DNA from: a virus
DNA length: 37,014 nucleotides
Reading direction: 5' to 3' (one strand)
Virus record (IMG/VR): IMGVR_UViG_3300042197_004402
Location: 1 to 37,014 of that record
Positions 1 through 7,617 of the stretch are shown piece by piece; the stretch's first letter is position 1; every line of letters starts with the position of its first letter. The position numbers and the translations under genes are program-made. The notes beneath the pieces are model-generated. The model was not told where the DNA came from and did not search any database. It saw only the letters and a list, made by a program, of their open reading frames with translations.

Positions 1-489
1 GATGGGCAGCCCGCTGAGCCTACCGGGCTCGAGACCAGCAGCAGTGTCACTGTGGACGACTCACTGAACGGCATGGGAGTAACTCCCAGAGCCGATGGCT
101 ACACTGTGGGATATCTCACCGGTGATGGCATTCCACCCAACGGAACTCCAGTGACCACCGGAGTGGCATTTCCCATTGGAGCTGCCAGTGGCGATTTCTG
201 CCTGAGACTGGATTATTTCCCCAATCGACTGTTCCGCTATGATGGTAGCCGTTGGGTACGCATCGAAGACAATGTTCGTACCAATCTCAACAATGGTGCC
301 AGCAACAATACCTTGCGAAGCAGTTTCGTCAACAACGAATACACTGTTCCTACCACGGACCAAGGTAACATACCCAGCCGTCAGAGTCTCAGCGAAATAC
401 TCAAACCGCGCGCCGACAACGGTAACGACGGTGGTGACAAACCGCCCAGGCCCAGACCCGGCACTTATCCTGGTCAACGCAATAGATAA
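1..489 (+). CDS. 14: Neck protein gp14, C-terminal part (5' end outside window)
   Basis: The frame is open from base 1 to a TAA at 487-489, so only about 162 C-terminal residues are seen and the true start lies upstream. The GTG at 52 is merely the first start-like codon inside the fragment. The segment NRLFRYDGSRWVRIED followed by a low-complexity Asp/Gly/Pro tail resembles, from memory, the C-termini of gp14 in cyanophage-type T4 phages. gp14 joins gp13 to form the neck that closes the filled head and accepts the tail. The main support is synteny: the next gene is gp15, as in T4. It could instead be another virion protein carrying the same short YDGxxWV module, which also appears at the gp15 C-terminus. 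Confidence 0.6.
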   Translation, partial: DGQPAEPTGLETSSSVTVDDSLNGMGVTPRADGYTVGYLTGDGIPPNGTPVTTGVAFPIGAASGDFCLRLDYFPNRLFRYDGSRWVRIEDNVRTNLNNGASNNTLRSSFVNNEYTVPTTDQGNIPSRQSLSEILKPRADNGNDGGDKPPRPRPGTYPGQRNR

Positions 490-504
490 GGGGAACAAAA
501 AATT
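488..504 (+). promoter_or_regulatory. Shine-Dalgarno and ATT initiation site of gp15
   Basis: AAGGGGA at 488-494 overlaps the gp14 stop codon and is followed, 8 nt after the G run, by ATT at 502-504. There is no ATG, GTG or TTG in frame between the stop at 487-489 and TTG 544. Starting at ATT gives an N-terminus that lines up residue for residue with T4 gp15 as remembered (FFYD and RRF against YFYN and RRY). ATT starts are rare but known, for example infC. Confidence 0.6.
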
Positions 505-1905
505 CAAAATTTCTTCTACGACGATCAGATACGCCGTTTTCTTTTGCAGTTTACCCGAGTGGTCAGCAATTTCCAAGTGGAATACGGTCGAGAAGAGGAT
601 GGCAATGCGGCCGCACTGTTACGGGTTCCGGTACGTTACGGAGACGCCAGCCGTCAGGCTCAGACCATACTGCAGGAAAACAGCCGGAACTCCATGCCAG
701 CCACGCCCATGATGACATTCTACATCGCGGCCTTGAACTATGATCGCCCGCGCATGCAAGAGCCTTATCATGTCAGCAAGGTCTCGGTGCGTCAGCGTAC
801 CTACGACCCGGCCACCGAAACCTATGAGACCACCCAGGGCAATGCATTTACCATAGAACGACTGATGCCAGTGCCCTATCAGTTGACAATCAATCTTGAC
901 ATTTGGACATCAAATACCAACCAAAAACTGCAGTTGCTGGAACAGATGCTGACCTTGTTCAACCCCAGCCTGGAAATACAGAGCACCGACAATTTCATCG
1001 ACTGGACCAGTCTCACTGTGTTGGAACTGGAGTCTGTGACGTGGTCCAGTCGCACCATACCAATCGGCACAGAAAATCCCATAGACATAGCCACAGTGAG
1101 ATTCAACATACCCATATGGCTGTCGCCGCCGGCCAAGGTCAAAAAACTGGGCGTGGTCGAACGCATCATCGCCAACCTCTATGATGCTCAAGGCGACCTC
1201 AACGAAGCTGTGTCCGACAACGATCTACTGCTGGGCACTCGGATGATTTTTACACCGTTCAACTACGGAGTGGTGGTGATCGGTGACAGGATACAGTGTG
1301 TGGAGTCGCAAGATCTCAGCCAGGAACCCAGCAACGACAGTTTGTCCCCGCCTGTCGCACTGTTGACTTCCCCATTGCATTGGCCTGCAGTGATCGGAAT
1401 GTACGGTGTGCTGCGCCCGGGCATCAGTCAGATACGGCTGGAGCAGCCCGACGGAACTGAAGTGATAGGTACCATCGTGGTAGACCCTACCGACGACAAC
1501 TTCGTGATCTTTACTCCTGACATCGACACCATACCGCCAAACACACTGCCTCCCTTGGACGCAGTGGTCGATCCTTTGGCCACGGGCCCGGGCACAGGAC
1601 TACCGCCTGCTGCCAATGGACAACGCTATCTGTTGACCGATGCCACTGGAGATTTTGACAATGTGAGCAATCCTGTGGCCTGGCGTGGATCAAACGGAAG
1701 GCCATTGGTCGCAAAAACCAACGACATCATTGAGTATAGCGATGCCTATGGGTATTGGCGCGTGATGTTCCATGCTGACCAGGAAACTGCGACACAATAT
1801 GTGACCAACATAACCACTGGAATACAGTATCGCTGGACCGGTGATTCCTGGGTCAAGAGCTATCAAGGCATCTATGCCGGAGGACAATGGAGACTGGTAC
1901 TCTAA
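502..1905 (+). CDS. 15: Tail sheath stabiliser / tail completion protein gp15
   Basis: gp15 caps the top of the contractile tail and connects it to the neck. Residues 1 to about 225 carry the gp15 pattern: N-terminal FFYDDQIRRF, VVSNFQVEYGR, LLRVPVRYGD, then YQLTINLDIWTSNTNQKLQLLEQ (split here as a run of the LxLxIxT and ExLxxxFNP region), ending near IPIWLSPPAKV. Automated callers would start at TTG 544, which removes about 14 conserved residues; the strong Shine-Dalgarno at 488-494 and the alignment support ATT at 502. The protein is about 468 residues, much longer than the roughly 270 of T4 gp15. The extra C-terminal part (from about residue 240) is beta-rich and ends in a YRWTGDSWV module like the end of gp14. 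The gene end overlaps the Nudix start by 19 nt. Confidence 0.85.
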   Translation: MQNFFYDDQIRRFLLQFTRVVSNFQVEYGREEDGNAAALLRVPVRYGDASRQAQTILQENSRNSMPATPMMTFYIAALNYDRPRMQEPYHVSKVSVRQRTYDPATETYETTQGNAFTIERLMPVPYQLTINLDIWTSNTNQKLQLLEQMLTLFNPSLEIQSTDNFIDWTSLTVLELESVTWSSRTIPIGTENPIDIATVRFNIPIWLSPPAKVKKLGVVERIIANLYDAQGDLNEAVSDNDLLLGTRMIFTPFNYGVVVIGDRIQCVESQDLSQEPSNDSLSPPVALLTSPLHWPAVIGMYGVLRPGISQIRLEQPDGTEVIGTIVVDPTDDNFVIFTPDIDTIPPNTLPPLDAVVDPLATGPGTGLPPAANGQRYLLTDATGDFDNVSNPVAWRGSNGRPLVAKTNDIIEYSDAYGYWRVMFHADQETATQYVTNITTGIQYRWTGDSWVKSYQGIYAGGQWRLVL

Positions 1906-2327
1906 CAGCAGTGGGAGTGTGGTTCTGCAGTGTCCGGACCGGAAGATACCTCTATCTTCTACGCAATGATCCGCGGCATCCTGGAACATGGGCCTTGCCC
2001 GGAGGAAAGATAGAAACAGGCGAAACGCTGTTGGAGGGCATGAAAAGAGAATGCGTCGAAGAGCTGGGCCAATTTCCCCAGTACCAACGGTTGATTCCCC
2101 TGGAAAAATTTACATCAGCAGATGGACGGTTTGAATACAATACCTGGATCTGTGTGCTTGACTGCGAGTTTATTCCTGCCCTCAACGATGAACACACCGG
2201 TTATGCCTGGATCAATGCAGGATCCTGGCCCAGACCCATGCATCCCGGACTGTGGAGCACTGTGAATATCGATTCTGTACTGCAAAAACTCGATTTGATC
2301 ACTCGCACACTGCAAAAACAATCGTGA
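1887..2327 (+). CDS. Nudix (MutT-type) hydrolase
   Basis: A complete Nudix box is present at about residues 38-60: G, five residues (KIETG), E, seven residues, RE, C, V, EE, L, G. It matches GX5EX7REUXEEXGU, including the metal-binding glutamates. The family hydrolyses nucleoside diphosphates linked to another moiety, such as oxidised dNTPs, dinucleoside polyphosphates or nucleotide sugars; the substrate cannot be read from this sequence. PGTWALPGG just before the box is typical of the fold. ATG 1887 overlaps gp15 by 19 nt and is preceded by GGAGGA at 1879-1884, at short spacing, so translation is probably coupled to gp15. T4-like phages often carry Nudix genes (T4 NudE), but placement in the neck/tail cluster is unusual. 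The gene converges on the tail fibre gene with only 6 bp between stops and no visible terminator. Confidence 0.88.
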   Translation: METGTLTAVGVWFCSVRTGRYLYLLRNDPRHPGTWALPGGKIETGETLLEGMKRECVEELGQFPQYQRLIPLEKFTSADGRFEYNTWICVLDCEFIPALNDEHTGYAWINAGSWPRPMHPGLWSTVNIDSVLQKLDLITRTLQKQS

Positions 2328-2333
2328 CGTTGT

Positions 2334-4946
2334 TTACAGCCGACCTACCACGACGTCGATGACTCCTTCGGCACCGTCAAAGTCCTCTACGCTCTTGCCA
2401 ATCACTGTGCCCATGGCTGGTTGACTGCAAGCCTGTGCACGACCATGGCCGGCGGAGACCATCATGTCGCCCTTGCGCACCGGACCAACCACTCGGGTGG
2501 GCACGCGGCCTGACAGTGCTACCACTGCTGAATATTGAGCCCGGAGACCCGAGTTCATGACGTGAGCCGGAGTGGCAGAAACCACCCCGACCACGCGAGG
2601 GTCCTGGGCTCGATCACACACCGTTACCTCGCAGGGTCCACCCAGCATCAGCACTGTACCAGGCTCATAATCTCGGTCGGCTGCATACAGTTCGGCCAAG
2701 TCCGCATACTGTGCTGAAGTAGCCTTGGCAAATACCGTGTTGAAATACAACGAAGAGCTACCAATGTTGCCCACTCCGTTGCCATTGGCATTGACCACGT
2801 TGCCCAAGGTAACGGTAGCGGTAGATACTGACACATTACCTGCTGATATGTTCCCGCTCACGGTGAGGGAAGTAAGTGTGCCCACTGATGTGATGTTGGC
2901 CTGTGCTGCGGTGGTCACTGTGCCCGCTGTGGTGGCAGTGGTAGCTGATGCAGCCGAAGTGGCAAATGTGGCATTGGCCACTGTGCCGGTGACATTGGCG
3001 CCTGCGATGGCACTGAGTCCTGAGCCGTTGCCCAAGAACACAGCACCAGTGATGTTGCCGGTGGCTGATACTTGACCTCCGGTGAGGACGTTACCGGCTG
3101 ATACGTTGGCCGTTACAGCAACAGAAACACCAGATATTGCACCATTGCCTGTGAGAGTAAGGCTGTTACCGGTGGCATTGCCAATGTTGGGTGTGACCAG
3201 ATTGGCCCCTGACTTGATGACCACAGTGTCCGCCACGATGGCCGTGGTATCATTGTCAACATTGACACTGAACGTGGTACCTGTCAGGGTCAGACCATCG
3301 CCGGCCTGATAGGCCTTGCTGGCCGAAAACTGCGTGAACACCAGATTGTCATAGCCAATGATCAATGGCCCCACCGGAGCTGTCATCACATAGCTCTCTG
3401 CCTCGCCGGTGTTGCCTTCCTGTACAAAAAAGTAGTCCCCGGCATCCGCGCCATTGATGTCGTTGGGAGCATAGGTATTCATGTCTGATGATCGGGTCAT
3501 GATCCAGGCCACAGTGGCATTGCCGGTGTTGGTCACGGTGTACACACCATTGTGAGCTGCATTGGCCTGCTGGTATACCAGCACTCGATCGCTGACAGCG
3601 AGTGTGATACCGTCGATCGTGAGAGCAGAGTTGGCGCCGGCATTGGTCAGCGTGGCTCCGATGCCCGAGTTTACCCGCACCGATTCAGACAGTCCCGAGG
3701 CCGAGGTGATGTTTGATACCGGAACGCCGCTGTAGGTAGTGGTCAGTACTGCAGCACTGGTATTGGGTGCTGAAACTACGAAATAGGCCACATTGGCCAC
3801 GATGCCCTGGAAGGAATTTGAAAACCACAGCTGATCATTGACCTGCAGATTAGCGGCCGTGCTGAAAACCACGGTGTTGCCGGCCACGGTATCAGTCACT
3901 GTGTAGACGTTGCCTCCCTGAGCGTAGGTAGCTGTCAAGGCCGTGGGTGTTTCGACTCGCACCGGAGTGTGGATGGTGATGCCAGTGGATACCGCATCAT
4001 CCACATACTGTTTGTTCGCTGCGTCCTGGGCCTGTAGCGGAGATGCCACACGATTGATGTAACGTGTGCCTAGATCAACGTTGCCCGAGATCACAAAGGC
4101 CACATTGGCTGCCGTGACCGATAGGTCACTGGCCACTAGGCTGTTGCTGACGATGTTGCCACCTGTGACATTGCCGGTGGCCGACACTGTGCCCGACACT
4201 GTGACAATGTTTGCAGCAGAATCAAACACGAACGCGCTGGAAGCCGCTGCGATTCCATCGTTGTTAAAGATAACCTGTGTGTTGGAACCAGGAACTGTTA
4301 GATTGCCAGTGATGTTTCCGGCAAAGTTACCAACAAATGTACCCGATGTCACGATGTTGCCCAGGGCCGTGACGATTCCTGCCGTGACCACATTTCCGCC
4401 AGTGATGTTTCCGGTGGCCTGGACCAGGCTGGTAAAAATGCGATTGTCAATGGCATCCACTATCAACGTGGAATCATCGGCAAACACACTGCCTGTGAAA
4501 TCCGATGTCACATGATCAGCGGTTACCGTGCCGGCCACCGAGACCTCGCCTGCGGTACGGAGGTTACCGGTGTCGATGTTGCCGGTCACGCTGAGGGAAG
4601 GCAATACGCCCAGGCTGGTGGCCACGATGCCAGTCAACAAGCTACCGTTGCCTGTGAAATAGTTGCCGGTGATGTTTCCGGCCACTGAAAGTTCAGTGGA
4701 GGAAAAAACCGCGACATTGGCTGTGCCTGCTACCGACACTGCCACGTTGCCGCCAGGCACAGGAATTTCTACCGCGGTGTTTCCATAAAATATACGGTCA
4801 GCATTGATATTGCCTGCCAGGGTGGCGTTGCCTTGTACTGTGAGGTCCCCGGTTATGACCGCGGCAGCGGTATCCAAGGTAATGACATCAGACTGATTCA
4901 GTGTTTTTACAGTATAATCACCATTGACGCGCTTGAAAGTGGCCAT
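2334..4946 (-). CDS. Long tail-fibre-like structural protein
   Basis: An 870-residue protein built mostly of short Gly/Asn/Thr/Val repeats of the type GNITGGNV, VSGNVSATGN and NATFATSAAS, typical of trimeric beta-helical phage fibres. An NKQYVDDAV motif near residue 313, common in tail fibre and collar proteins, precedes a non-repetitive insert of about 240 residues. The C-terminus (from about residue 745, starting with YADLAELYAAD and including EPGTVLMLGG and GRVPTRV, ending VVVGRL) is a conserved terminal domain that, from memory, is shared by many marine phage fibres; I suspect an intramolecular chaperone or autoproteolytic (peptidase G2-like) role but cannot show it. ATG 4946 has AAGGA 7 nt upstream and a late promoter box at 4964-4971. 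It directly abuts the stop of the upstream gene. Probable receptor-binding or fibre shaft role. Confidence 0.8.
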   Translation of the reverse strand: MATFKRVNGDYTVKTLNQSDVITLDTAAAVITGDLTVQGNATLAGNINADRIFYGNTAVEIPVPGGNVAVSVAGTANVAVFSSTELSVAGNITGNYFTGNGSLLTGIVATSLGVLPSLSVTGNIDTGNLRTAGEVSVAGTVTADHVTSDFTGSVFADDSTLIVDAIDNRIFTSLVQATGNITGGNVVTAGIVTALGNIVTSGTFVGNFAGNITGNLTVPGSNTQVIFNNDGIAAASSAFVFDSAANIVTVSGTVSATGNVTGGNIVSNSLVASDLSVTAANVAFVISGNVDLGTRYINRVASPLQAQDAANKQYVDDAVSTGITIHTPVRVETPTALTATYAQGGNVYTVTDTVAGNTVVFSTAANLQVNDQLWFSNSFQGIVANVAYFVVSAPNTSAAVLTTTYSGVPVSNITSASGLSESVRVNSGIGATLTNAGANSALTIDGITLAVSDRVLVYQQANAAHNGVYTVTNTGNATVAWIMTRSSDMNTYAPNDINGADAGDYFFVQEGNTGEAESYVMTAPVGPLIIGYDNLVFTQFSASKAYQAGDGLTLTGTTFSVNVDNDTTAIVADTVVIKSGANLVTPNIGNATGNSLTLTGNGAISGVSVAVTANVSAGNVLTGGQVSATGNITGAVFLGNGSGLSAIAGANVTGTVANATFATSAASATTATTAGTVTTAAQANITSVGTLTSLTVSGNISAGNVSVSTATVTLGNVVNANGNGVGNIGSSSLYFNTVFAKATSAQYADLAELYAADRDYEPGTVLMLGGPCEVTVCDRAQDPRVVGVVSATPAHVMNSGLRAQYSAVVALSGRVPTRVVGPVRKGDMMVSAGHGRAQACSQPAMGTVIGKSVEDFDGAEGVIDVVVGRL

Positions 4947-5534
4947 TTATAAATCCTTTAGGTTATTTATCCGGTCCAAGAATTCCATCATTGGCATCAC
5001 ACTGTGATTGTGGTGTGAATGAAATTCAGCAATCACGGCAGTGCTATCGCCCAGGACTCTGACAAATCGAATGTGTTGAAAGGTTCGCATGATCTGACTC
5101 AGTTGACGTACCCAGTTGCCTGCAAAGGTCGGTCTAGCCGAACTCTTTTTATAAAATTCAGTATCGGCATAGACATTGTTGAAACCATTGTTGGGCAGTG
5201 GTCCTAGGTCAAATCCCACTAGATAAATCACACAGTTGCCATCCAAGGCGGCCACGGCCGCTGCAATGGGTCCCGAACTGAATCCATAGTAATCCTGGGG
5301 AACAGTCTGTGCACCTCGGCCTGCCAGTGGTCGACGAGTATACATACGGTTTTTTAGTGCGTATCCTTCCTGCTGTATGCGTTCACTGATGGGCCTGTCG
5401 GTGCTGACCAGCACCGTGGGCGCAAACTCTCGATACAAGGCGTTGCAGCCATAGATTGGCCCACGAGATACAAGCTCGTGCAGATTCACTGCCAAGCGAC
5501 TACGTCCGTTTCCCAGTACAAATGCAGCAGGCAT
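4947..5534 (-). CDS. Conserved phage protein, putative MptE/DUF115-like
   Basis: The 195-residue protein begins with FVLGNGRSR, then PIYGCNALYREF and a TVLVSTDRP segment. These are a Gly-rich loop and Rossmann-like strands that I associate with MptE-like (DUF115) or glycosyltransferase-like phage proteins. VIYLVGFDLG near residues 102-111 fits another core strand of that fold. No catalytic residues can be assigned with certainty. Its position between fibre and structural genes, with a glycosyltransferase nearby at 6469, suggests handling of a sugar or other virion modification, which is inference. The ATG at 5532-5534 follows a run of six T and the only Shine-Dalgarno (AAGGA) lies in the 3' arm of the preceding hairpin. 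The stop codon abuts the tail fibre ATG. Confidence 0.6.
   Translation of the reverse strand: MPAAFVLGNGRSRLAVNLHELVSRGPIYGCNALYREFAPTVLVSTDRPISERIQQEGYALKNRMYTRRPLAGRGAQTVPQDYYGFSSGPIAAAVAALDGNCVIYLVGFDLGPLPNNGFNNVYADTEFYKKSSARPTFAGNWVRQLSQIMRTFQHIRFVRVLGDSTAVIAEFHSHHNHSVMPMMEFLDRINNLKDL
4964..4971 (-). promoter_or_regulatory. T4-type late promoter GATAAATA before the tail fibre gene
   Basis: On the minus strand GATAAATA matches the gp55-dependent consensus TATAAATA at 7 of 8 bases. Using the T4 geometry (box at -13 to -6), transcription would begin near 4958, giving a 12-nt leader that starts with the AAGGA ribosome binding site. It lies inside the end of the upstream reading frame. Confidence 0.6.
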
Positions 5535-5567
5535 AAAAAAGTCCTTCCAGTATGTATCTGGAAGGAC
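5535..5567 (-). terminator. Rho-independent-type hairpin that also contains the next gene's Shine-Dalgarno
   Basis: Reading the minus strand, a perfect 10-bp stem (GTCCTTCCAG pairing with CTGGAAGGAC, at 5558-5567 and 5541-5550) with a 7-nt loop is followed by TTTTTT (5535-5540). This is a standard intrinsic terminator for the gene ending at 5585. The ATG of the next gene comes immediately after the T run, and AAGGA in the 3' stem arm sits 7 nt from it. In read-through RNA the folded stem would hide that ribosome binding site. Confidence 0.8.
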
Positions 5568-5584
5568 TCTGGATCACAACAGTT

Positions 5585-6334
5585 TTACGAAGTAACGTTG
5601 TCCACGATGGCCAGTTCCACAGTGGTCTGCGCAGTGCCTGACTTGATCACTGTGCCTTCGTCTGTGAAGAAGTTGGCCGCATAACGAACATCGTTGACCA
5701 CACTGGTAGCAGCATAGTCGCTGCCGCCGGCCCAGTTCAGCAGCCACTTGTTGGTCAGTCGGCTGATAGTGGTAGCCGTGCTGTCGCCCAGGGTATAGGT
5801 AACGGCCATGAACCCGGCAGCTGGAGTGACATCGTCGGCCAGCACGCAGACTCCTATCAAGTTGCAAGTACCATTACCGCTGTTGGAACCTGCAGCAGTG
5901 GCAGTGAACGTTGTACCTACCGCATAGCCAGCTGGCGCACCAAACAGAGACCAGTCAGTGGTGCCCACCGACACGATGATGTAGGAATTGCCAGCCACGA
6001 TGCTTTCGTCTTGTACGGTTGTGGTGGATCCTACCAGATACTTGTGGGCGCCTTTCTGGCGGATGATATAGCCACTGGCCACGCCTTGTCCTGACCCCGA
6101 TGCCAGCTGGATATTGACTGTGACATCCACGCGAGGGAAAGTGGCACTGGGAGTGTCAGTGGGGCCAGCGCCGCCTACCACGCCCAAGAACTGTGTGCTG
6201 TTGAGAGTGTCGGCACTGTTGTAGACCGGGCTGGTCAAGCTACCAAAGTTAGGAAAGCCCAGATCCACGCCAACAGAAGCTCCGCTGTTGCCTGACCCGG
6301 TAGAAAGTTTTTGAATTTTGAGGGGACGTCCCAT
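5585..6334 (-). CDS. Small virion-type structural protein (MGRPLKI family)
   Basis: The likely start is ATG 6334, giving 249 residues beginning MGRPLKIQKL; it has a perfect AAGGAG about 7 nt upstream, whereas the in-frame ATG at 6376 has none. Proteins opening with MGRPLKI next to fibre genes recur in T4-like marine phages, as I remember them. Residues about 120-165 (SIVAGNSYIIVSVGTTDW followed by VGTTFTATAAG) form a beta-rich module seen in many phage structural proteins. The rest is Gly/Ser/Thr-rich with NVDVTVNIQL-like strand patterns. It is probably a minor virion, decoration or fibre-associated protein, and no enzymatic motif is visible. A hairpin terminator follows the stop. A GGTAAATA box lies about 84 nt upstream (6419-6426) as a weak late promoter candidate. 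Confidence 0.6.
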   Translation of the reverse strand: MGRPLKIQKLSTGSGNSGASVGVDLGFPNFGSLTSPVYNSADTLNSTQFLGVVGGAGPTDTPSATFPRVDVTVNIQLASGSGQGVASGYIIRQKGAHKYLVGSTTTVQDESIVAGNSYIIVSVGTTDWSLFGAPAGYAVGTTFTATAAGSNSGNGTCNLIGVCVLADDVTPAAGFMAVTYTLGDSTATTISRLTNKWLLNWAGGSDYAATSVVNDVRYAANFFTDEGTVIKSGTAQTTVELAIVDNVTS

Positions 6335-6410
6335 TTGTTTTCTCCTTGAAAGAAGTCCAATGTGGGTTCTAGCCACTACGCGGTGGTTTCCGCATAAAAC
6401 GCCAGATGCG

Positions 6411-6439
6411 TTGACAAGTATTTACCAATAATCTACAAT
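6411..6439 (+). promoter_or_regulatory. Sigma70-like promoter for the TPR-glycosyltransferase gene
   Basis: TTGACA at 6411-6416 and TACAAT at 6434-6439 are separated by exactly 17 bp: a perfect -35 and a 5-of-6 -10. Start of transcription would be near 6446, about 23 nt before the ATG at 6469. This is the best host-type promoter noticed in the window and points into the only plus-strand gene of this block. Confidence 0.7.
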
Positions 6440-6454
6440 CAGTTCACTGGCCGC

Positions 6455-6462
6455 ATTAAATA
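6455..6462 (+). promoter_or_regulatory. Late promoter-like box ATTAAATA, 6 nt before ATG 6469
   Basis: ATTAAATA matches TATAAATA at 6 of 8 bases including the TAAATA core and ends 6 nt before the ATG. With T4 geometry the start site falls at 6468, giving a virtually leaderless RNA. It belongs to the set of close-spaced boxes described in the findings. Confidence 0.4.
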
Positions 6463-6468
6463 TCTTGC

Positions 6469-7617
6469 ATGAACACACAAGAACTCATCACACTGGGCAA
6501 TGAACACAGAGAACAGCGCCGTTACGAACAGGCCCTGAGCTGTTACGCCGAAGCCTTTGTACAGGATCGACGCTGTGCAGCAGCATTCAACAACTACGGT
6601 AATGTGTTGCGTGAAATAGGCGAGCCAGCTGCAGCCGTACCTTTTCTCGAGCAGGCCCGCGTGCTGGAACCCAACTATGTCACTGCTCACTTCAATCTGG
6701 CCGTGACTCGCATGCTCATGGGAGATCTTGGCCAAGGGTGGCCAGCCTACGAGTCTCGATGGAACTACGAACACTTGGCCGGCACCGAACCACAGCACAG
6801 CCAGCCGCGCTGGCGCGGTGAAGACCTGCAGGGTCGCACCATACTGGTAGTGGGCGAGCAAGGACACGGCGACAACATACAGTTTTCGCGTTTTGTGTAC
6901 AACCTACATCGCCTGGGTGCTCGAGTAAAACTACAGGTCACTGCAGGGCTGGTGCCTGTGTTCCAGAACAGCACTGTGGTCGCTTGGTGCGGGACCTACA
7001 CCGACGACCCCGGCGAGTTTGATGTCTGGGTGCCCATCATGAGCATCCCAGGCATCTTGGGTGTGACCTATGATAATCTCCCGCGGCCAATCAGTTACAT
7101 GCTGGCTCGAGAGGATCTGGTCCACCAATGGCACCAACGGCTGGGGCCAAAAACTCGCATGCGCGTGGGGTTTGCTTGGTCTGGCCGCAGAGATGCCTGG
7201 CTCAATCAGCACAAGGGCATGCCGTTTGAGGTCATGCTGGACTTGATCCAGCGCAATCCACAATACGAGTGGACCAACCTGCAGATCGACGCTGGTCCAG
7301 AGGAAAGTGCGGCCCTGGCCCAGGCCGGAGTGCGGTTGTATCCAGGAACCATCAGCGGGTTCCATGACACTGCTGCCCTGATCGCACACCAGGACGTGGT
7401 GATCTCCGTGGACACTGCTGTCGCACACCTGTCAGGCGCCCTGGGTCGCCCTGTCTGGATTTGCCTGCAGAAGTTTGGTGTGGACTGGCGTTGGTTGCTG
7501 GATCGTGAAGACAGCCCATGGTATTCAACGGCGAGATTGTTCCGACAGCCCGACTTTGATGACTGGCTCTCAGTGACTCACCGGGTCAGTCAGTACTTGT
7601 CGTGGTTCAAGGTCTAG
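6469..7617 (+). CDS. TPR repeat protein fused to a GT9/GT41-like glycosyltransferase domain
   Basis: Residues 1 to about 100 contain about three tetratricopeptide repeats (YEQALSCYAEAF, AAFNNYGNVLREIGEPAAAV, and TAHFNLAVTRMLMGD as the third). A glycosyltransferase-like region follows: ILVVGEQGHGDNIQFSRF near residue 125, RVGFAWSGRRDAW near 222, and DVVISVDTAVAHLSGALG near 309, the last being the nucleotide-sugar binding signature of heptosyltransferase-like and O-GlcNAc transferase-like enzymes. TPR-GT proteins of this sort glycosylate proteins or surface polymers; the acceptor here is unknown. It is transcribed against its neighbours from its own sigma70-like promoter and also has a late-type box, so it may be made both early and late. 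No Shine-Dalgarno is visible. Its TAG stop directly abuts the TAG of the convergent gene. Confidence 0.85.
   Translation: MNTQELITLGNEHREQRRYEQALSCYAEAFVQDRRCAAAFNNYGNVLREIGEPAAAVPFLEQARVLEPNYVTAHFNLAVTRMLMGDLGQGWPAYESRWNYEHLAGTEPQHSQPRWRGEDLQGRTILVVGEQGHGDNIQFSRFVYNLHRLGARVKLQVTAGLVPVFQNSTVVAWCGTYTDDPGEFDVWVPIMSIPGILGVTYDNLPRPISYMLAREDLVHQWHQRLGPKTRMRVGFAWSGRRDAWLNQHKGMPFEVMLDLIQRNPQYEWTNLQIDAGPEESAALAQAGVRLYPGTISGFHDTAALIAHQDVVISVDTAVAHLSGALGRPVWICLQKFGVDWRWLLDREDSPWYSTARLFRQPDFDDWLSVTHRVSQYLSWFKV

Noticed and set aside
2725-4515. Several plus-strand frames of 75-149 codons opposite the tail fibre gene
   Set aside because: Their Thr/Pro/Val/Leu-rich repeats mirror the repeats of the fibre gene in antisense; there are no ribosome binding sites or recognisable motifs.
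2860-4860. Regularly recurring GTGATGTTGCCGGTGG-like units, resembling a repeat array
   Set aside because: The units are degenerate, in frame and encode GNI-type fibre repeats; there are no unique spacers of constant length, so this is not a CRISPR array.
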